Shown here: piece after piece, positions 34,970 through 45,842 of the stretch | Position numbering within the stretch: the first letter of the stretch is position 1 | How the letters are laid out: each line of letters opens with the position of its first letter | Source of the DNA: Puccinia triticina | Lineage: Eukaryota; Basidiomycota; Pucciniomycetes; Pucciniales; Pucciniaceae | NCBI RefSeq assembly: GCF_026914185.1 | Contig: NC_070566.1 | Coordinates: 1,984,001 to 2,048,000 of the forward strand | Direction of reading: 5' to 3' | DNA length: 64,000 nt | Made by a program: the position numbers and the translations under genes | The notes under the pieces: model-generated | Database searches by the model: none | What the model was told of the DNA's origin: nothing | What the model saw: the letters and a program-made list of their open reading frames with translations, nothing else

Positions 34970-34973
<4 letters not shown>
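31563..34973 (+). pseudogene. Gypsy pol: reverse transcriptase, RNase H, integrase (split by a MITE)
   Basis: The pol frame starts at ATG 31563, overlaps the end of gag-pro by 29 bases in another frame, and ends at TAA 34971. The RT has GRACYGLGDIMGGYDE, LPQGATNS and the catalytic FIDDGG in place of the usual YxDD. RNase H follows (VDSSYIAAGAVL, VVFSKRESEYSQSKLEL). The 193-bp MITE interrupts RNase H at 33187. MITE plus target duplication is 201 bp, so the frame downstream is the same but carries a stop inside the insert. Integrase shows an HHCC zinc finger (HETLGHRG...CEAC), the D,D35E acids (SLDTVH, VDGGSEFG, MVERGH) and a GPY-type end (WNGPYRI). No chromodomain was seen. Confidence 0.85.
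33187..33379. mobile_element. 193-bp hAT-type MITE in the RNase H region
   Basis: The termini TAGGGATG/CATCCCTA are flanked by the exact 8-bp duplication CTTTCAAC (33179-33186 and 33380-33387). The size, 8-bp duplication and TAGGG start fit hAT. It holds the only CpG dinucleotides I saw in the Gypsy coding region. Confidence 0.85.

Positions 34974-34974
<1 letters not shown>

Positions 34975-35008
<34 letters not shown>
34975..35008. repeat. TA microsatellite, left half (split by the Helitron)
   Basis: A run of TA dinucleotides directly follows the pol stop codon. The right half, 45353 to about 45381, continues the same repeat after the Helitron. Confidence 0.85.
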
Positions 35009-35009
<1 letters not shown>

Positions 35010-35038
35010 TAGAGGCCACGGCGGCTCCGCCGCTGTGG
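35009..35038 (-). terminator. Helitron 3' terminus: hairpin plus CTAG
   Basis: On the minus strand CCACAGCGGCGG and CCGCCGTGG form a stem of nine pairs with one mismatch (35016-35038). A short spacer and then CTAG (35009-35012) follow. This is the rolling-circle transposition terminator of Helitrons, not a transcription terminator. Confidence 0.85.
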
Positions 35039-35860
35039 GTTTCAAACCAAAGTTAACCGTACGATTACCAAAGTTACCCTCTTAGCCACACTTTGTTGAG
35101 GTGAACACCGCAAGGATTAGATGTAACATCTCACATAAACTCACATCACACAGGCTAAGACGGGCCCACCGTACTTCCGCTGCGATTACCATATTGATCT
35201 CAGTGTTAACATTTTATAGTTTATAGTAGGCCAAACCAACATCATTTGTAACCACTTGGACGACCAAAGTAAGGTCCAGTAAATGGAAAAATAAAGTGAT
35301 AGGACTTTCCTTTTAGCTAAGGTGCATCTCCCCAGCTAGGCTAATAGAACAATGAATTCAACTCTCGCACTCATGAAAAATTGAGGATAACAATTCAACA
35401 AGCCTTCAAGCGGAGGTCTATCCCCAATATAGTCAACATCCCCGCCAACAGCCTTCCTCCAAAAAAAAACTACTCCATGAAATCAAGAATTCCAGCCGAG
35501 TTGCACAGGCCCAAGGGGTGTTCTTGTTACCAAAGAAAGGCATTCATCTAACCACGGGCTAATTTGATACGCTGCTCAATATCAAAGGCCCCGGCGACGC
35601 GGCCTGAATCAACCTAATAGCAAATTCAAGATTAATTGCAAATCATCATTAATTTACACCCGCAGCAGGCCATCTCACCTTAACGATACACCGCCTCGTC
35701 CAATGATCAACACCTACCAGCAAGCCCGAAAACCACGCTCGACACCCTAAAAGACTTGAGTTCAAGCCTATCGTTGTAGTTAGGGTTGGAGAAATGAGGA
35801 AGTTTACATGGACCTGCTTAAAGTTGACCTATACATTGTATCAGTTCCCATCGACCCGGC

Positions 35861-36657
35861 CTAAATATTCATACTACACACCTTGTGAACTGCTATAATT
35901 GAATATTCCGGCCCCAGACCAGGGTGCTTGCCAAGCGACATTGAAATTTCTACGATCATCCCAACGGCGTTTACCGTTAGGTGTTTAAAACCTGAATGAG
36001 ACGTCGAGTCAGGAGCCGGGAGAGGAATCGCGGACCTGAAGCCAAGTTCAAGTGACCCATCGCGACTGAAGCCACAAATTGAACCCTTCATCGAGTAAAT
36101 TCGCTTAGACAATATGTTTCTTCCGTCAAAAACGCTCGCGCTCAAGTTAACTGGAAACAATGGCATCGGCCCACGCGCGCTCGACCGGAGGAAAGCCCAA
36201 AGAAGATTAGCCTCTACTACGCCGAGCCTATTGATATCCGCTGAAACCTGCGCAAAAACGTCAGCGGTGCTGATTTTAATAAGGTCGAACTGACTAAAGT
36301 CATGCTCCACAAAAATTTTGCCCCGAAAACCGAGGCGGTCTGTCTCGCCAAGTGAGCTTCTTGTCGACCTTAGCGCGCGGTTGCTTTGAAACATAATTCT
36401 ACGTCCGTTGACTGATGGATGATTTCGGTGAAGGATTATCCTAATGAGGCCTATGAGAATAACCACGTAGTAAGAAATACAACTTTTTCTTCGTACGGAG
36501 CCCGGGATAGAGGAAACTGACGCTTAATATACCTCCAGAGCTGACAGGAACGACTGGTCGTGCAAATGGTTTGCCTTGTCCACAAGGCGTTGCCAAACTC
36601 ACCATAGACCGACCCTGAACTGCGCGAAGGGTCTTGACACTGCTCTTTTAATTCACC
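35861..36657 (-). CDS. Helitron-borne gene of unknown function (C-terminal exons)
   Basis: On the minus strand a clean last exon (35861-36411) joins to a 77-bp exon (36464-36540) and then to an upstream exon whose donor GTGAGT lies at 36597-36602. These joins give a continuous frame containing KKKLYFLLRVNGRRIMF, ALRSTRSSLGETDRLGFRG, FRSAIPLPAPDSTSHSGFKH and PGLGPEYSIIAVHKV. The first exon or exons and the start codon were not resolved, so the left limit of the protein is open. No known domain was recognised. The gene lies between the RepHel 3' end and the Helitron 3' terminus, same strand. It may be an accessory gene or captured host DNA; conserved-looking composition favours a real protein. 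Confidence 0.45.
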
Positions 36658-37665
36658 GGTAGAGCGAAGGTTAGGCCGTGGTTCACAACGACCAATTAGT
36701 CCACGACAGTCGACAGATGCAACGGACATCGAGTACGCCGCGCCAGGGACTCACGATAGTCAAAGTACCCACAATTGCAATCCGCTGCCCCACTAATCTG
36801 CTTGCCGAGCACCGATGTTAAGGGGTCGAGCTCGTTGTCTTAGCAACCCAATATCTCGATTCACGTTAGCCAGTGCGTTCTATAGACCATTCGCGTTTGT
36901 CAAATATTTTATGCTTTACCAGCTTTGTTTGACTTATGCAGAAAGGAAATATCAGGTTGCTGGGAGCTCGTTCCCCTAGTTGAAGAACGGCATTATTAAC
37001 CCGGCTTAATATGCAGTCTTTAATAAGTATATCTTTGCACACTCACCAATTTGAGCTTTGAGTTTGAAACCCTGCCAGTCGAAGTTGATGTATAGCGAAA
37101 ACGTGAGCTTGTTACTTTTGTCAACCCAATTTATTGACATGTTTCTCACCGCTTGGACCATTACTTCGAATTATAAGACGCACATTATGTTACACTGCCT
37201 GTGAGAATGAAGTTCTAATCAAGATCAGTCCAACACCTGATCCAAAAAATTCACTGAGAAATAAGCAAACGGTCCGTCCCCAAAAACCAGAGAAGACGAA
37301 TGTTTTCCTTTCCAGACTGCTAGCCAATACCAATATGATAATGCGTTGTAATAAGAATTTGGGCTATGGGAACATCCATCACACTGGAAAACATTATCAA
37401 ATTGAAACTTAGGTGAGATTAGCTGAACATCACACGTTATGCATATCAAGCGTTCTGGACAACATTAGACACTAGTAGGAGGCTCATTTTTCGAAGTAAT
37501 AAGGCGAAATTAACCAAAAGTCAACAATTTAATTGATGTGTAAACCACAGCTCAACCCCGTTCGTTTATCGCGCTATGGAGACGCTCCGCATCGGCGTTG
37601 ATCAAAACCCGGCTTTAATAGCTCCGTGAGTTAGTAAACACAAAAATTTGACAAATTTTTCTGGT

Positions 37666-40600
37666 TCAGACGTACCGGCTTGGGAGAGGTTTAAATATTG
37701 CCTTATGCACAACATTGACTATGTCTTTCCTTGAGTCGGGCTTGACGACCAAGAGATTATTGACATTTGAAACTCTAGAGACTGCGACGTATAGCTGGCC
37801 GTGCGAGAATACGTCGGACTCAAGATAAACGCCAACTTTATTTAAAGTTTGGCCTTGACTCTTGTTTACCGACATCGCATAAGCCGGCGCAACGGGAAAT
37901 TGATAACGAAAGAAGGAAAGGCCTGATCTTGCATTCGACTTGTTTTGTAGCTTTATCCTTGGGAGAGTTACCTCGTCCCCCGCGCAAGGACCCGACATCA
38001 ATTTTCCCCGAATAAAGCCTTGCCCAAAGTCGACCACTCTTATCCGGGAACCATTACAAATACCTGCTCCAATAGACATGTTCCGGATTATAACAAGCGG
38101 CATTCCCAATTTTAGACGAATCTTATGCTCCGGGAAACCCAAGAAGGACAATTTATTCAAGCATTCCTCTGGTAAACTCGAGATTGAATCAGGGTCCGGC
38201 GTATCGATTGAAGTTCAAGTTACGGGTTCGCCTTGCAATTTATCTAGAACTTTGTCATTAATCTTCCCTACATCTTTATTTAAGGGCGCGAGGATACATC
38301 GCTCGTTGAGATAAGTGGTCGCGCCATCCGCGGAACGTAATATGTCCATATCACCATAGACGAACGAGATCAAGGCTGATCTCATTTCATCTCGAGATTT
38401 GAAGGACTTCACTGATATGTGCCAAAGTTTAATGATCGCGAAGTCGGCTTTTTGTCGTTTGCCTTCTCCTAACAAGAGCAATGAAGAAGCAAATTCGATG
38501 TTTCTTTGACCCTCACCTGACGCTATGGCATCCGCTAGGCGCATATTCTCGTCTAGACCAAATTGCGAGATCTTTTCCCAGATGGCCGATGATTTTATCG
38601 TCGAACTGTGTGCCGGGGGAAATTCGTTGTACTTCACGACAGGCAAAATTTGCCGGAAGTCGCCTGAAAAAATAACAACTTTGCCCCCAAAGTCTTCATC
38701 CGAACCACAAATCCTCTTCAGAGTCCGGTTAACAGCGTCTATCGCGTTCTTGTGGATCGTTACAACTTCATCCCAAACAATCATTCGTGCTTTCTTCAAT
38801 TTTATCCCGAGGTACGTATCGTCATCGATTGGACAATCAATACCCGCAGGCGTGTCAATCGGGATCTTGAACGCTGAGTGGGCCGTTTGGCCAAACTTCA
38901 GGAGCAAAGCAGCTACACCGGAGGACGCGACAACTACCTTATCGAAATCGTTGACTGTTGCTAGATCAATCAGGCTGTTAAGGAGGAATGTCTTCCCAGT
39001 TCCACCCGGCCTGTCCAAGTAAAAAAGACCTTGACGCCGTTTTATCAACGCGTTCTTAACCTTCATGTAGAAACAGTGCTGACGGCGGTTGAATTTCCGT
39101 TCGTCTTTGGATAATCGTGTAGCCGTCACCGAGACATCTTCAAACTCGTCTTCGTCTGCCTTCATATTTTCTAACATCTTTGCCTCTCTCTTCGAAGGGA
39201 CAAGTCCGCAAGAGATCAAAGTGTTCCCCATGCCTGTGAGGATGTCCTGCAGGCGGAATAGGGCCATCACTTTTCGCTCGGCGTCATTAAGACGTTTGCT
39301 GTAACGTTGCCGCATGTCGATTCTTGACTGGTCATCAGTAAATGAGAGGTAATGCCCTTCTAGCAATTTCAGCGGATCCGAAGGCGGTGAGTGGACGCAA
39401 ATGAAAGCAAACATCTGAGCGAGTTGGTAACCAGTCTGTGTGATTGCGGCTTCGCGGAGGGCTTCATCGTAAAGGAAATTGTTCACGAGGAGACCAAGGA
39501 CGTTGCACGCCTCCTGATAATTATCACAAACTTCTCCATTGATTGTCCTCAGCTCAACAAATGTCGTGAAACCCCGGCGATGAAGAAGCAACACCCTGAG
39601 GTAAAAACGCTCGCCAGCCAGGTATGACACTGAGAATATCCGTCCAACGCAATCATCTTTTGTTTTCCGTGGAATCCAACATTTGTCCGCTTTGTTCCAC
39701 CAGAAATAAGCCGGAATGTCCTCGTAGAACAAATCCCGCGCGCGTCGGCCATCGGCGCCAACTGCATCTTCCAAGTTCAGCAACATGAATCCGGTTAGCG
39801 TCGTTTGCGTAGCTTTCCCGTTGTTGATTTGGCCTTCAAGGCCTTCCTGATTCTCAAAGTAAACGAGCTGTTCGCCTTCTTCATGTATTCCCAAGCGCGT
39901 TACAGAAGGCCAGCGGTCGGATAACGGCATCTTAAACAGTCTCCAAGCAGCTGAACAGAATAAGATTAGTAAATACACTCGAGTAATAGAATGCGCATGT
40001 CTAACCTCCGCATGGGCCAATGTATCTTCCTTCAATATAAGATTTCACTTCATCGTTGGAGTCGATGGCCAACGATAACCAATTGTGTCCTTTTGTTATA
40101 TATTTATATAGATACTTTATAGCCGTTGTGTTGACTGGAACTTCAACGTTAATGTGACACTCAAACATTCATGTCAAGTATGGGGAATAGGGGACCACAG
40201 ATCCATTGTCAAACGTAGACGCATGCTTTTTGACTGTACGGCCAGTGTTCCGCCGAAGGTATACCGGATACGCGCCATCGACGTTTATCGTCCTTTCCGA
40301 AAAAGGTTTTGGGAAACCACTTTTGCATGTGTTGCCCTTCCAGCAAGGACGATTCTCGCAAGGGCCATGTAGCATGAATTCGCATACCAGTTTGTGAAGC
40401 ACTGGAGAAGTCACAGGGTCTGGGAGTTCGGCCGAGATCATCCTATCAATCTCTTCGGGGGTGACTGGTTGGTCATTTTTGTCGACTGTTATCATCAGGT
40501 GCAAGTGAGGCAAGCCTCGCTTTTGAAACTCGACTGTCCATACGTAGGCGACGACGCGACCAAACCGTTCAAGCTTTACAAGTTGGAGAATCAGCTCCTT

Positions 40601-42130
40601 CATCTTGAGGTAAAATATCCGGGCGACAATTGTCGGATGATCGAAAGACTTTTCTCCTAAGGGTATTTCATCAATAATTTCCTTCCAGTTTGGGTTTGCC
40701 GTCATCGTTATGAAATAGGATGGCGGGCCAAACTTCCGGCAGAGAGCCATAGCGTCATGGTAGAGTTGTTGCATACACCTCGGGCTACCTATAAAAGTGG
40801 ATGGTAAAATGACAGTCCTCCCCAACGGTGTGTTTTTGTTTTCCAAAGAAGATACCAGTTTGTTGTATTGAGACGCCTGGAGTTTTGACTGATTGTTGAC
40901 TATGAATGATGTTCTTTGGTTCTCCACGCAAGCGTACATATCGACTAAAATCTCTTGGAAAAGCGAACGGCCGGCTAGGATAGGCGAGAACCTTTTACGC
41001 CGACGGAACAGCATAAAAGAAAACCATTCCAGTGACCCAACTTTCCGGTTATCAACTGCCAAACAAAGTTAGTTTCCTCTATCCTGCCTGTATACGCTTG
41101 CGTGACTTAGTTATGGGTCGATGCTCACCTCAAGCGGTATTTGCTTGATACAAGTTGTCCCATTGCTGCTCGCCGTATGGGAAGAACAACGGGTATCTTA
41201 ATGGCAGGTATGCCGAATGCAGATTTGATATAAATTCGAAACCATCGTCGTGACGGTGGAGCAGGATTTGACGTTCATCTAAAATGTCGCCATTACCTTG
41301 GACAACAAGCGCGACCTCGTCAATTGTTGGGCAATTGTACCGCTTGGGATTGGCGCCGGGTGTTGGCACGCCTTGAAGTTTAAGGGTTTTTGCACCGGCC
41401 CTATCGAGAACTTCGATCGCCAAGCGAAATCGCTGAGCATATGGATTGATTTTGGTAAGCAGATCCATAAGCTCGAGGACCAAGTCAGGATTCATTCGCG
41501 CGGCGAGTCCGGCATTCCCGCCTCTCCCTTGAGCTTGCGTTACCCTAAACTGAGCCTCCTCAATTCCCCGGTTCCCAACAACGTAAATTTGGCAGAAGCC
41601 GGCGCTATCGGACGTCGGTTGTAAACTTGAAATCCAATGTGTTAGCGCCCCCGATATCTTGAATACATTGACCCCCATCGGCCCAGCGACCAAATAGTCG
41701 ATATTTGCGCCTAAGGATGTGAATGAAAGCGCATTGTTGTACATCCTCGTCAATTGTTGGAAATCAAGCGAACCTGAATAAAAGAATGGACACAGGAGGT
41801 TAATGAGGACAATAATGACGTTTGAATGAGTTTCCTACGTTGATCTTTCTGGGTAAGAAGCCCGCGGAGGACCCGAGGGTATCGTCTTGCACTGGGGTGA
41901 ATAGACGGTATCGAGACTTTGTTTTTTTGACAGCACATTGAATAGAGCTTCGTTTCCTTCCTGCGGTCGGCCAAAGTCAATTCATCGTTCCAATGAAACG
42001 CGTAACATCCGTTGCAAATGCTTTTGCACAGCCCGACGTAGTGTGGAAACTGATACTCGGGGATGTTTGGGATCAAAGATTCGTAGTCTTGCCGGGTACT
42101 GATCGTCACTTTCTTCTTTGAGGAAGGCAT
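37666..42130 (-). pseudogene. Helitron Rep-helicase (RepHel) with three in-frame TGA codons
   Basis: Four exons (41839-42130, 41129-41773, 40006-41055, 37666-39950) give 1,424 codons including the stop, in one unbroken frame apart from TGA at 41130-41132, 40169-40171 and 38215-38217. The N-terminal region has Helitron-like YNNALSFTSLGANID. The Rep domain has FITMTANPNW, the HUH motif GLPHLHLMIT and the catalytic-tyrosine segment YLYKYITKGH. The PIF1-type helicase has Walker A GGTGKTFL, Walker B MIVWDEV, GDFRQILP and the late motifs NKSQGQTL and LYVAVSRVS. Rep nicks and ligates DNA while the helicase unwinds it. Every stop is TGA and can come from CGA (Arg) by one C-to-T change. All splice sites are intact. 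Confidence 0.85.
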
Positions 42131-42666
42131 TTTCGTTGAGAAGTCAGGTGAACATTAAGTTCGGCACCACACAAAGCGCGACTGGCTTTATGTATAACCC
42201 AGATAAATTGATTTTCACATAAGCCCTATGCGCGGGAATCGCCGGGGAATGCCAATTCTTCATTCACCGGGGAGCCATGTAAGGTTTCCATCAAGGAAAT
42301 TATTTCATTGATCCAAACTACGCATAAAATCCTGTCTCTTGTCATCAGGAAGTAGAGGCTACTGTCTCAAGGGAACTACGGAATTGATTATGCCTCTGTG
42401 TTACTTTGTTTGCCAAGGTACCGGCAAATGATCAAGTATAAGTTTTATTTAGATGTATATACATTGCGTTGTTATGCTCAATCAAATTTTTTACAAGTAA
42501 TGGATATATTTTTCGTCTTAGGCGGTTACCAAAGGCCCTCCAGTGGCTCTTAGATTTGGACCAAGTTGTCAAATTTTTTCTGATTTAAAAGTGAAAAAAA
42601 GTTGTAAGTTGTTTCAAAAACCTGCGACGAAAGCGGACGTATTGGAATTCTGTATATGTGTCACGA

Positions 42667-44041
42667 TTAACGTGGAGTCAGCTTCCAGATCAAAGGAAGA
42701 TGGCTTTTGGGTTTGGCTAGTTGGATGGTTGCTCCCTCATCCTCAGTCTCCTCATCTTCCTCGGTAACCTCATCATTCGAAAAAACCTCGTTATCATCAT
42801 CCGAGTTGTTCGACGTAGATCGGTTGACAGTTTTGCCCTTAATTGAACAATCAGCCCGGGGAGGATCATGTACGGTTGGGCTTGCGTCGTTAACTTCGCC
42901 GTTGCTCTGAGGAGGATGGTTGCGAGACTTTGATTTTGCTTGGCTCGGCCCGACCGCTTTATGTTGGGTCTTGTTAACTGGTGGCGAGGCAGCCGTCAGA
43001 TTGCCGGGAACCTTTGACGTCGATTGAGTGGGTTGACTTTGATAAGTCGGCGACTTCTTCGGGCTCGGGCTGAATTTTCTTCTAGAAACGGATATTGTTA
43101 GTCATGAGGAAACACCATTGGTTGGAAGAGCTAAAGTGACACACATCTTGAGTCCGTTACTGCAGGTGACATTTGGAGTGCTCGTCGTTGCATTCCGCCT
43201 GACCTGATGCCCGTTGGTTATGCTCACCGAGGAGACCTGCGGCCACGAAAGCATGTGTGGGTAAGTCTACGGTATCAAAGAGACGACCTTTATGAAATCA
43301 TTTAGACTGACTAAAACAACCGCCATCTGCCCATCCATATCAAAATCGACGAGTCGGCCTATGATGAAGACCTCACGTCCGACTTGATACAACGTGTGGG
43401 TTTTAATTAAGTTCTTTGTCCCGGGGACGACGTACTTAATATTAAAACGACGGTGGCATCGTTGCTACGCGAGGATGTTGGTTAGTTGTGGTAGAGACGG
43501 ACGAGCAGCGATCGTCGGACCTACCTCCGCATCCCAATCACAGTGAGCTACAGTCACTTCAAGGCGAGTTCCAGTGTTGTGGTCGGACACAATCTCGCGG
43601 CGGTCGACCACCATTCCGAGGCTTGAGACGTTTGTCTTCGAATTGAAATCAGGTTGATCTGAGCCGTTCTCGCCGATCCGGGTCACAGTTTCATGCGCGT
43701 AAGATAAAATGGGAGTCGACCCATCGTTCATCGCGATAAGTTTACCGGAAATAGCGTAGATTGAGTTGTGGCTTAAGGTGTTATTGAGCGCCGAGTTCGT
43801 GAGGAGTTGAACCTCAAAATTCTCGCGCTTGTCGCATTCGAGGCCGCTGCATTGGAAGAAACTCGGAGTCTTAACATATCCGTATTGGTTCGCGCGAACC
43901 GTGTCCACGGAGGACTGGGTAAAGGAAATGGCGTCAGGACACGAGTCAAACTGGTAGCTAAGCGGAGCTACTTACGTCTTCGAGGGGTGCGAAGTGTCTG
44001 GTAAAAGCGGCTGGGTGGTTGGGCGTGCGGATGAGAGACAT
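42667..44041 (-). CDS. Helitron-borne OB-fold/RPA-like ssDNA-binding-type protein
   Basis: Five exons on the minus strand (43976-44041, 43525-43914, 43288-43464, 43145-43236, 42667-43081) give about 379 residues with no internal stop. The N-terminal exon starts MSLIRTPNHP. Residues about 50-150 contain SIYAISGKLIAMNDGSTPI and SLGMVVDRREIVSD, and residues about 155-210 contain TLYQVGREVFIIGRLVDFD. These are two beta-rich segments of OB-fold type, as in RPA-like proteins carried by Helitrons in other eukaryotes. The C-terminal 140 residues are Ser/Pro/Lys-rich and then acidic. It is transcribed towards RepHel, about 540 bp upstream of it. OB-fold assignment is inference from pattern; one donor (GTCGTC after 43288) is weak. 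Confidence 0.65.
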
Positions 44042-45349
44042 GCTTTCGATACAGGTAAGGCGACGGGAGCAGATGAGATGTGAGGTGTGCGAGAGGGAGA
44101 ACTTTTCCAATCGATGGAAGTCTGGCTGAGACAAGGGCTAAGGGGTAACAGTTGTAAGGAAGCGTTGATTTTATGCAAAGAGCTGGATTCTGGCGGCGGT
44201 TTTGATTGATAAGAGGATGGGAGAGCAGTCAAAGTGAGTTGTTTGATGGAAGGATGGGGAACATTGAAAGTCAGTCCTGCAGTCTATCTTAAATAATGCA
44301 GAGGTTCTGGCTAACGATAAGGGTGGTCGAACATCTGGTGGGGTTAATATTCGGGACATGGCCTGGCGTCGCTGGTCTGGCTACACATGATGACGTTCGG
44401 CAAGGGAGGTACCGAGGCGTTATTGAAAACCAAAAATCATATCTGCCTGGCTGGGCCCGCCTGGGTGTAACGATAACCTTCAATCCACTTAGGCCGGATT
44501 AGTCGCGCCTTGCGACAGTTGACCAGAGGCGTATCGGTTAATTGAATATGAATTGTGATTTGTCCTGCAAGCGTCAAAATCCGAGACGACGGGCTGGCCG
44601 TAATGGGAAATGAAGGAAACGACCTGTTGTGGCGGTGCTGGTGTTGGCCTGTTCCATGATTTTTTTGAGTCTGCGTGAGGGGGCGGAATCGGAAGAATCG
44701 TCTCTCGGGGTTACCACCGCAGGGTTTGACGCTCGAATAGGATGAAGGGACTGACGTGTTGTGTGCCTAACTGTGCTGGTTTGATGGCTGATTGTCTGGG
44801 TCCACACGGAGATGGTGATTTAGGAAGGGACGTTTCACGTGGGAACCGTTGCTGGTGAATTCGGCGTTTCCATTGGTGTACGTATGAGGAAGGGTCCAAC
44901 GGTCGGATAGTCGAGCTGGCATTCGTGTATATAGGTAGGACCGGCGGATGTTCAATTGTTCCCCAGGGAGTTTGGGGATGCTGAATGTGAAGCTAACCAC
45001 CTCCCTCAACCCTTCCGCTGTCGCACGTGTGCAGTTTGAAGGGCGAAGAGTGGGCCCCCCACTGGTTTGCAGCCTTTGCTGCGGACCAGGGGCCTTCATG
45101 TCCAGTCCTTTTGACCCGTGCGCTTGACGCGGGCTGGGGGCTGAGTCTGTGGCACAGCACTTCTGCTGATGTTGGAAGGCTATTTGAATTTTTATTTTAA
45201 ATTTTAATTTGTTTATTTAGCTGTAAATTGTAGATTAGGATAGGGGATATCTCCTCTTGTCTCCATTTTTGTTAATTTTTTGTAAATTGTAGGCAAAACC
45301 TATGAATTTTTTTTTAAAGTTCTGGCAAATCTCTGTCTTTAATAAACTT

Positions 45350-45352
<3 letters not shown>
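44042..45352. other. Helitron 5' region
   Basis: About 1.3 kb between the Helitron 5' end and its first gene. It probably holds the promoter. A minus-strand frame at 44767-45099 has no recognisable product. The AT-rich tail near 45185-45350 borders the 5' TC terminus. Confidence 0.4.
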
Positions 45353-45385
<33 letters not shown>

Positions 45386-45460
45386 GAAATAAATAAAAAT
45401 CCCTTTTAGTATTAAATAATTACTCCTACAATAAATAAATATATATAAAAGAACTTACTC

Positions 45461-45842
45461 AGTTGTAGTGCTCCTTGAATTGAGCAAAGAAATGTTCCTT
45501 GGCGGCTCAAACGGCGTCCTTGTCTCTATGAGTAGCGGTGGCAAATTCGACAAACTCTAGCTCCATGGCATGGTGGAAGTTCTGCGCCCCACGAAGGGGA
45601 ATATTCTTGGCTGGAAAAGAGGCTTGAGCAGGCCTGGCGGGGAAGATTTGAGGAGTATGTACCCCATTATAGTCAATTTTGTTGTTGGAGTACTTGGCTT
45701 GGTCGTCGGCATTATCATTACTATAATCAGAATTATCTACTGGAATCCCGGTGGCGTCTTCTTCGGAATTGGGCGTAGGAGGGCAAAATAACTCTTCTTC
45801 AAGGGTACTATCCTCAATTATAATGGGGTTAAGATAATACAT
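45461..45842 (-). pseudogene. Unknown transposon-like ORF with one in-frame TGA
   Basis: A minus-strand frame from ATG 45842 reads through one TGA (45507-45509) to a stop at about 45461. It contains PPTPNSEEDATGIPVDNSD, NFHHAMELEFVEFATATHR and, after the stop, AAKEHFFAQFKEHYN. The composition resembles the end of a transposable-element protein, but no family was recognised. It lies in the Gypsy 3' region just outside the Helitron and may mark another nested insertion. Confidence 0.35.

Larger units (their letters stand above)
35009..45352 (-). mobile_element. Complete 10.3-kb Helitron
   Basis: On the minus strand the element begins with TCCAAGTTTATT at 45352 and ends with a GC-rich hairpin followed by CTAG at 35012-35009. 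It sits between A and T of a TA microsatellite without a target duplication, exactly the Helitron pattern. It encodes a Rep-helicase on the same strand, preceded by an OB-fold/RPA-like gene and followed by a third gene. Helitrons move by HUH-nuclease rolling-circle replication. Both ends and a full gene set are present, but RepHel has three in-frame stops. Confidence 0.9.

Noticed and set aside
38215..38217. TGA in RepHel considered as part of an intron
   Set aside because: The frame is protein-like on both sides, and no donor/acceptor pair nearby removes the stop while keeping the helicase motifs.
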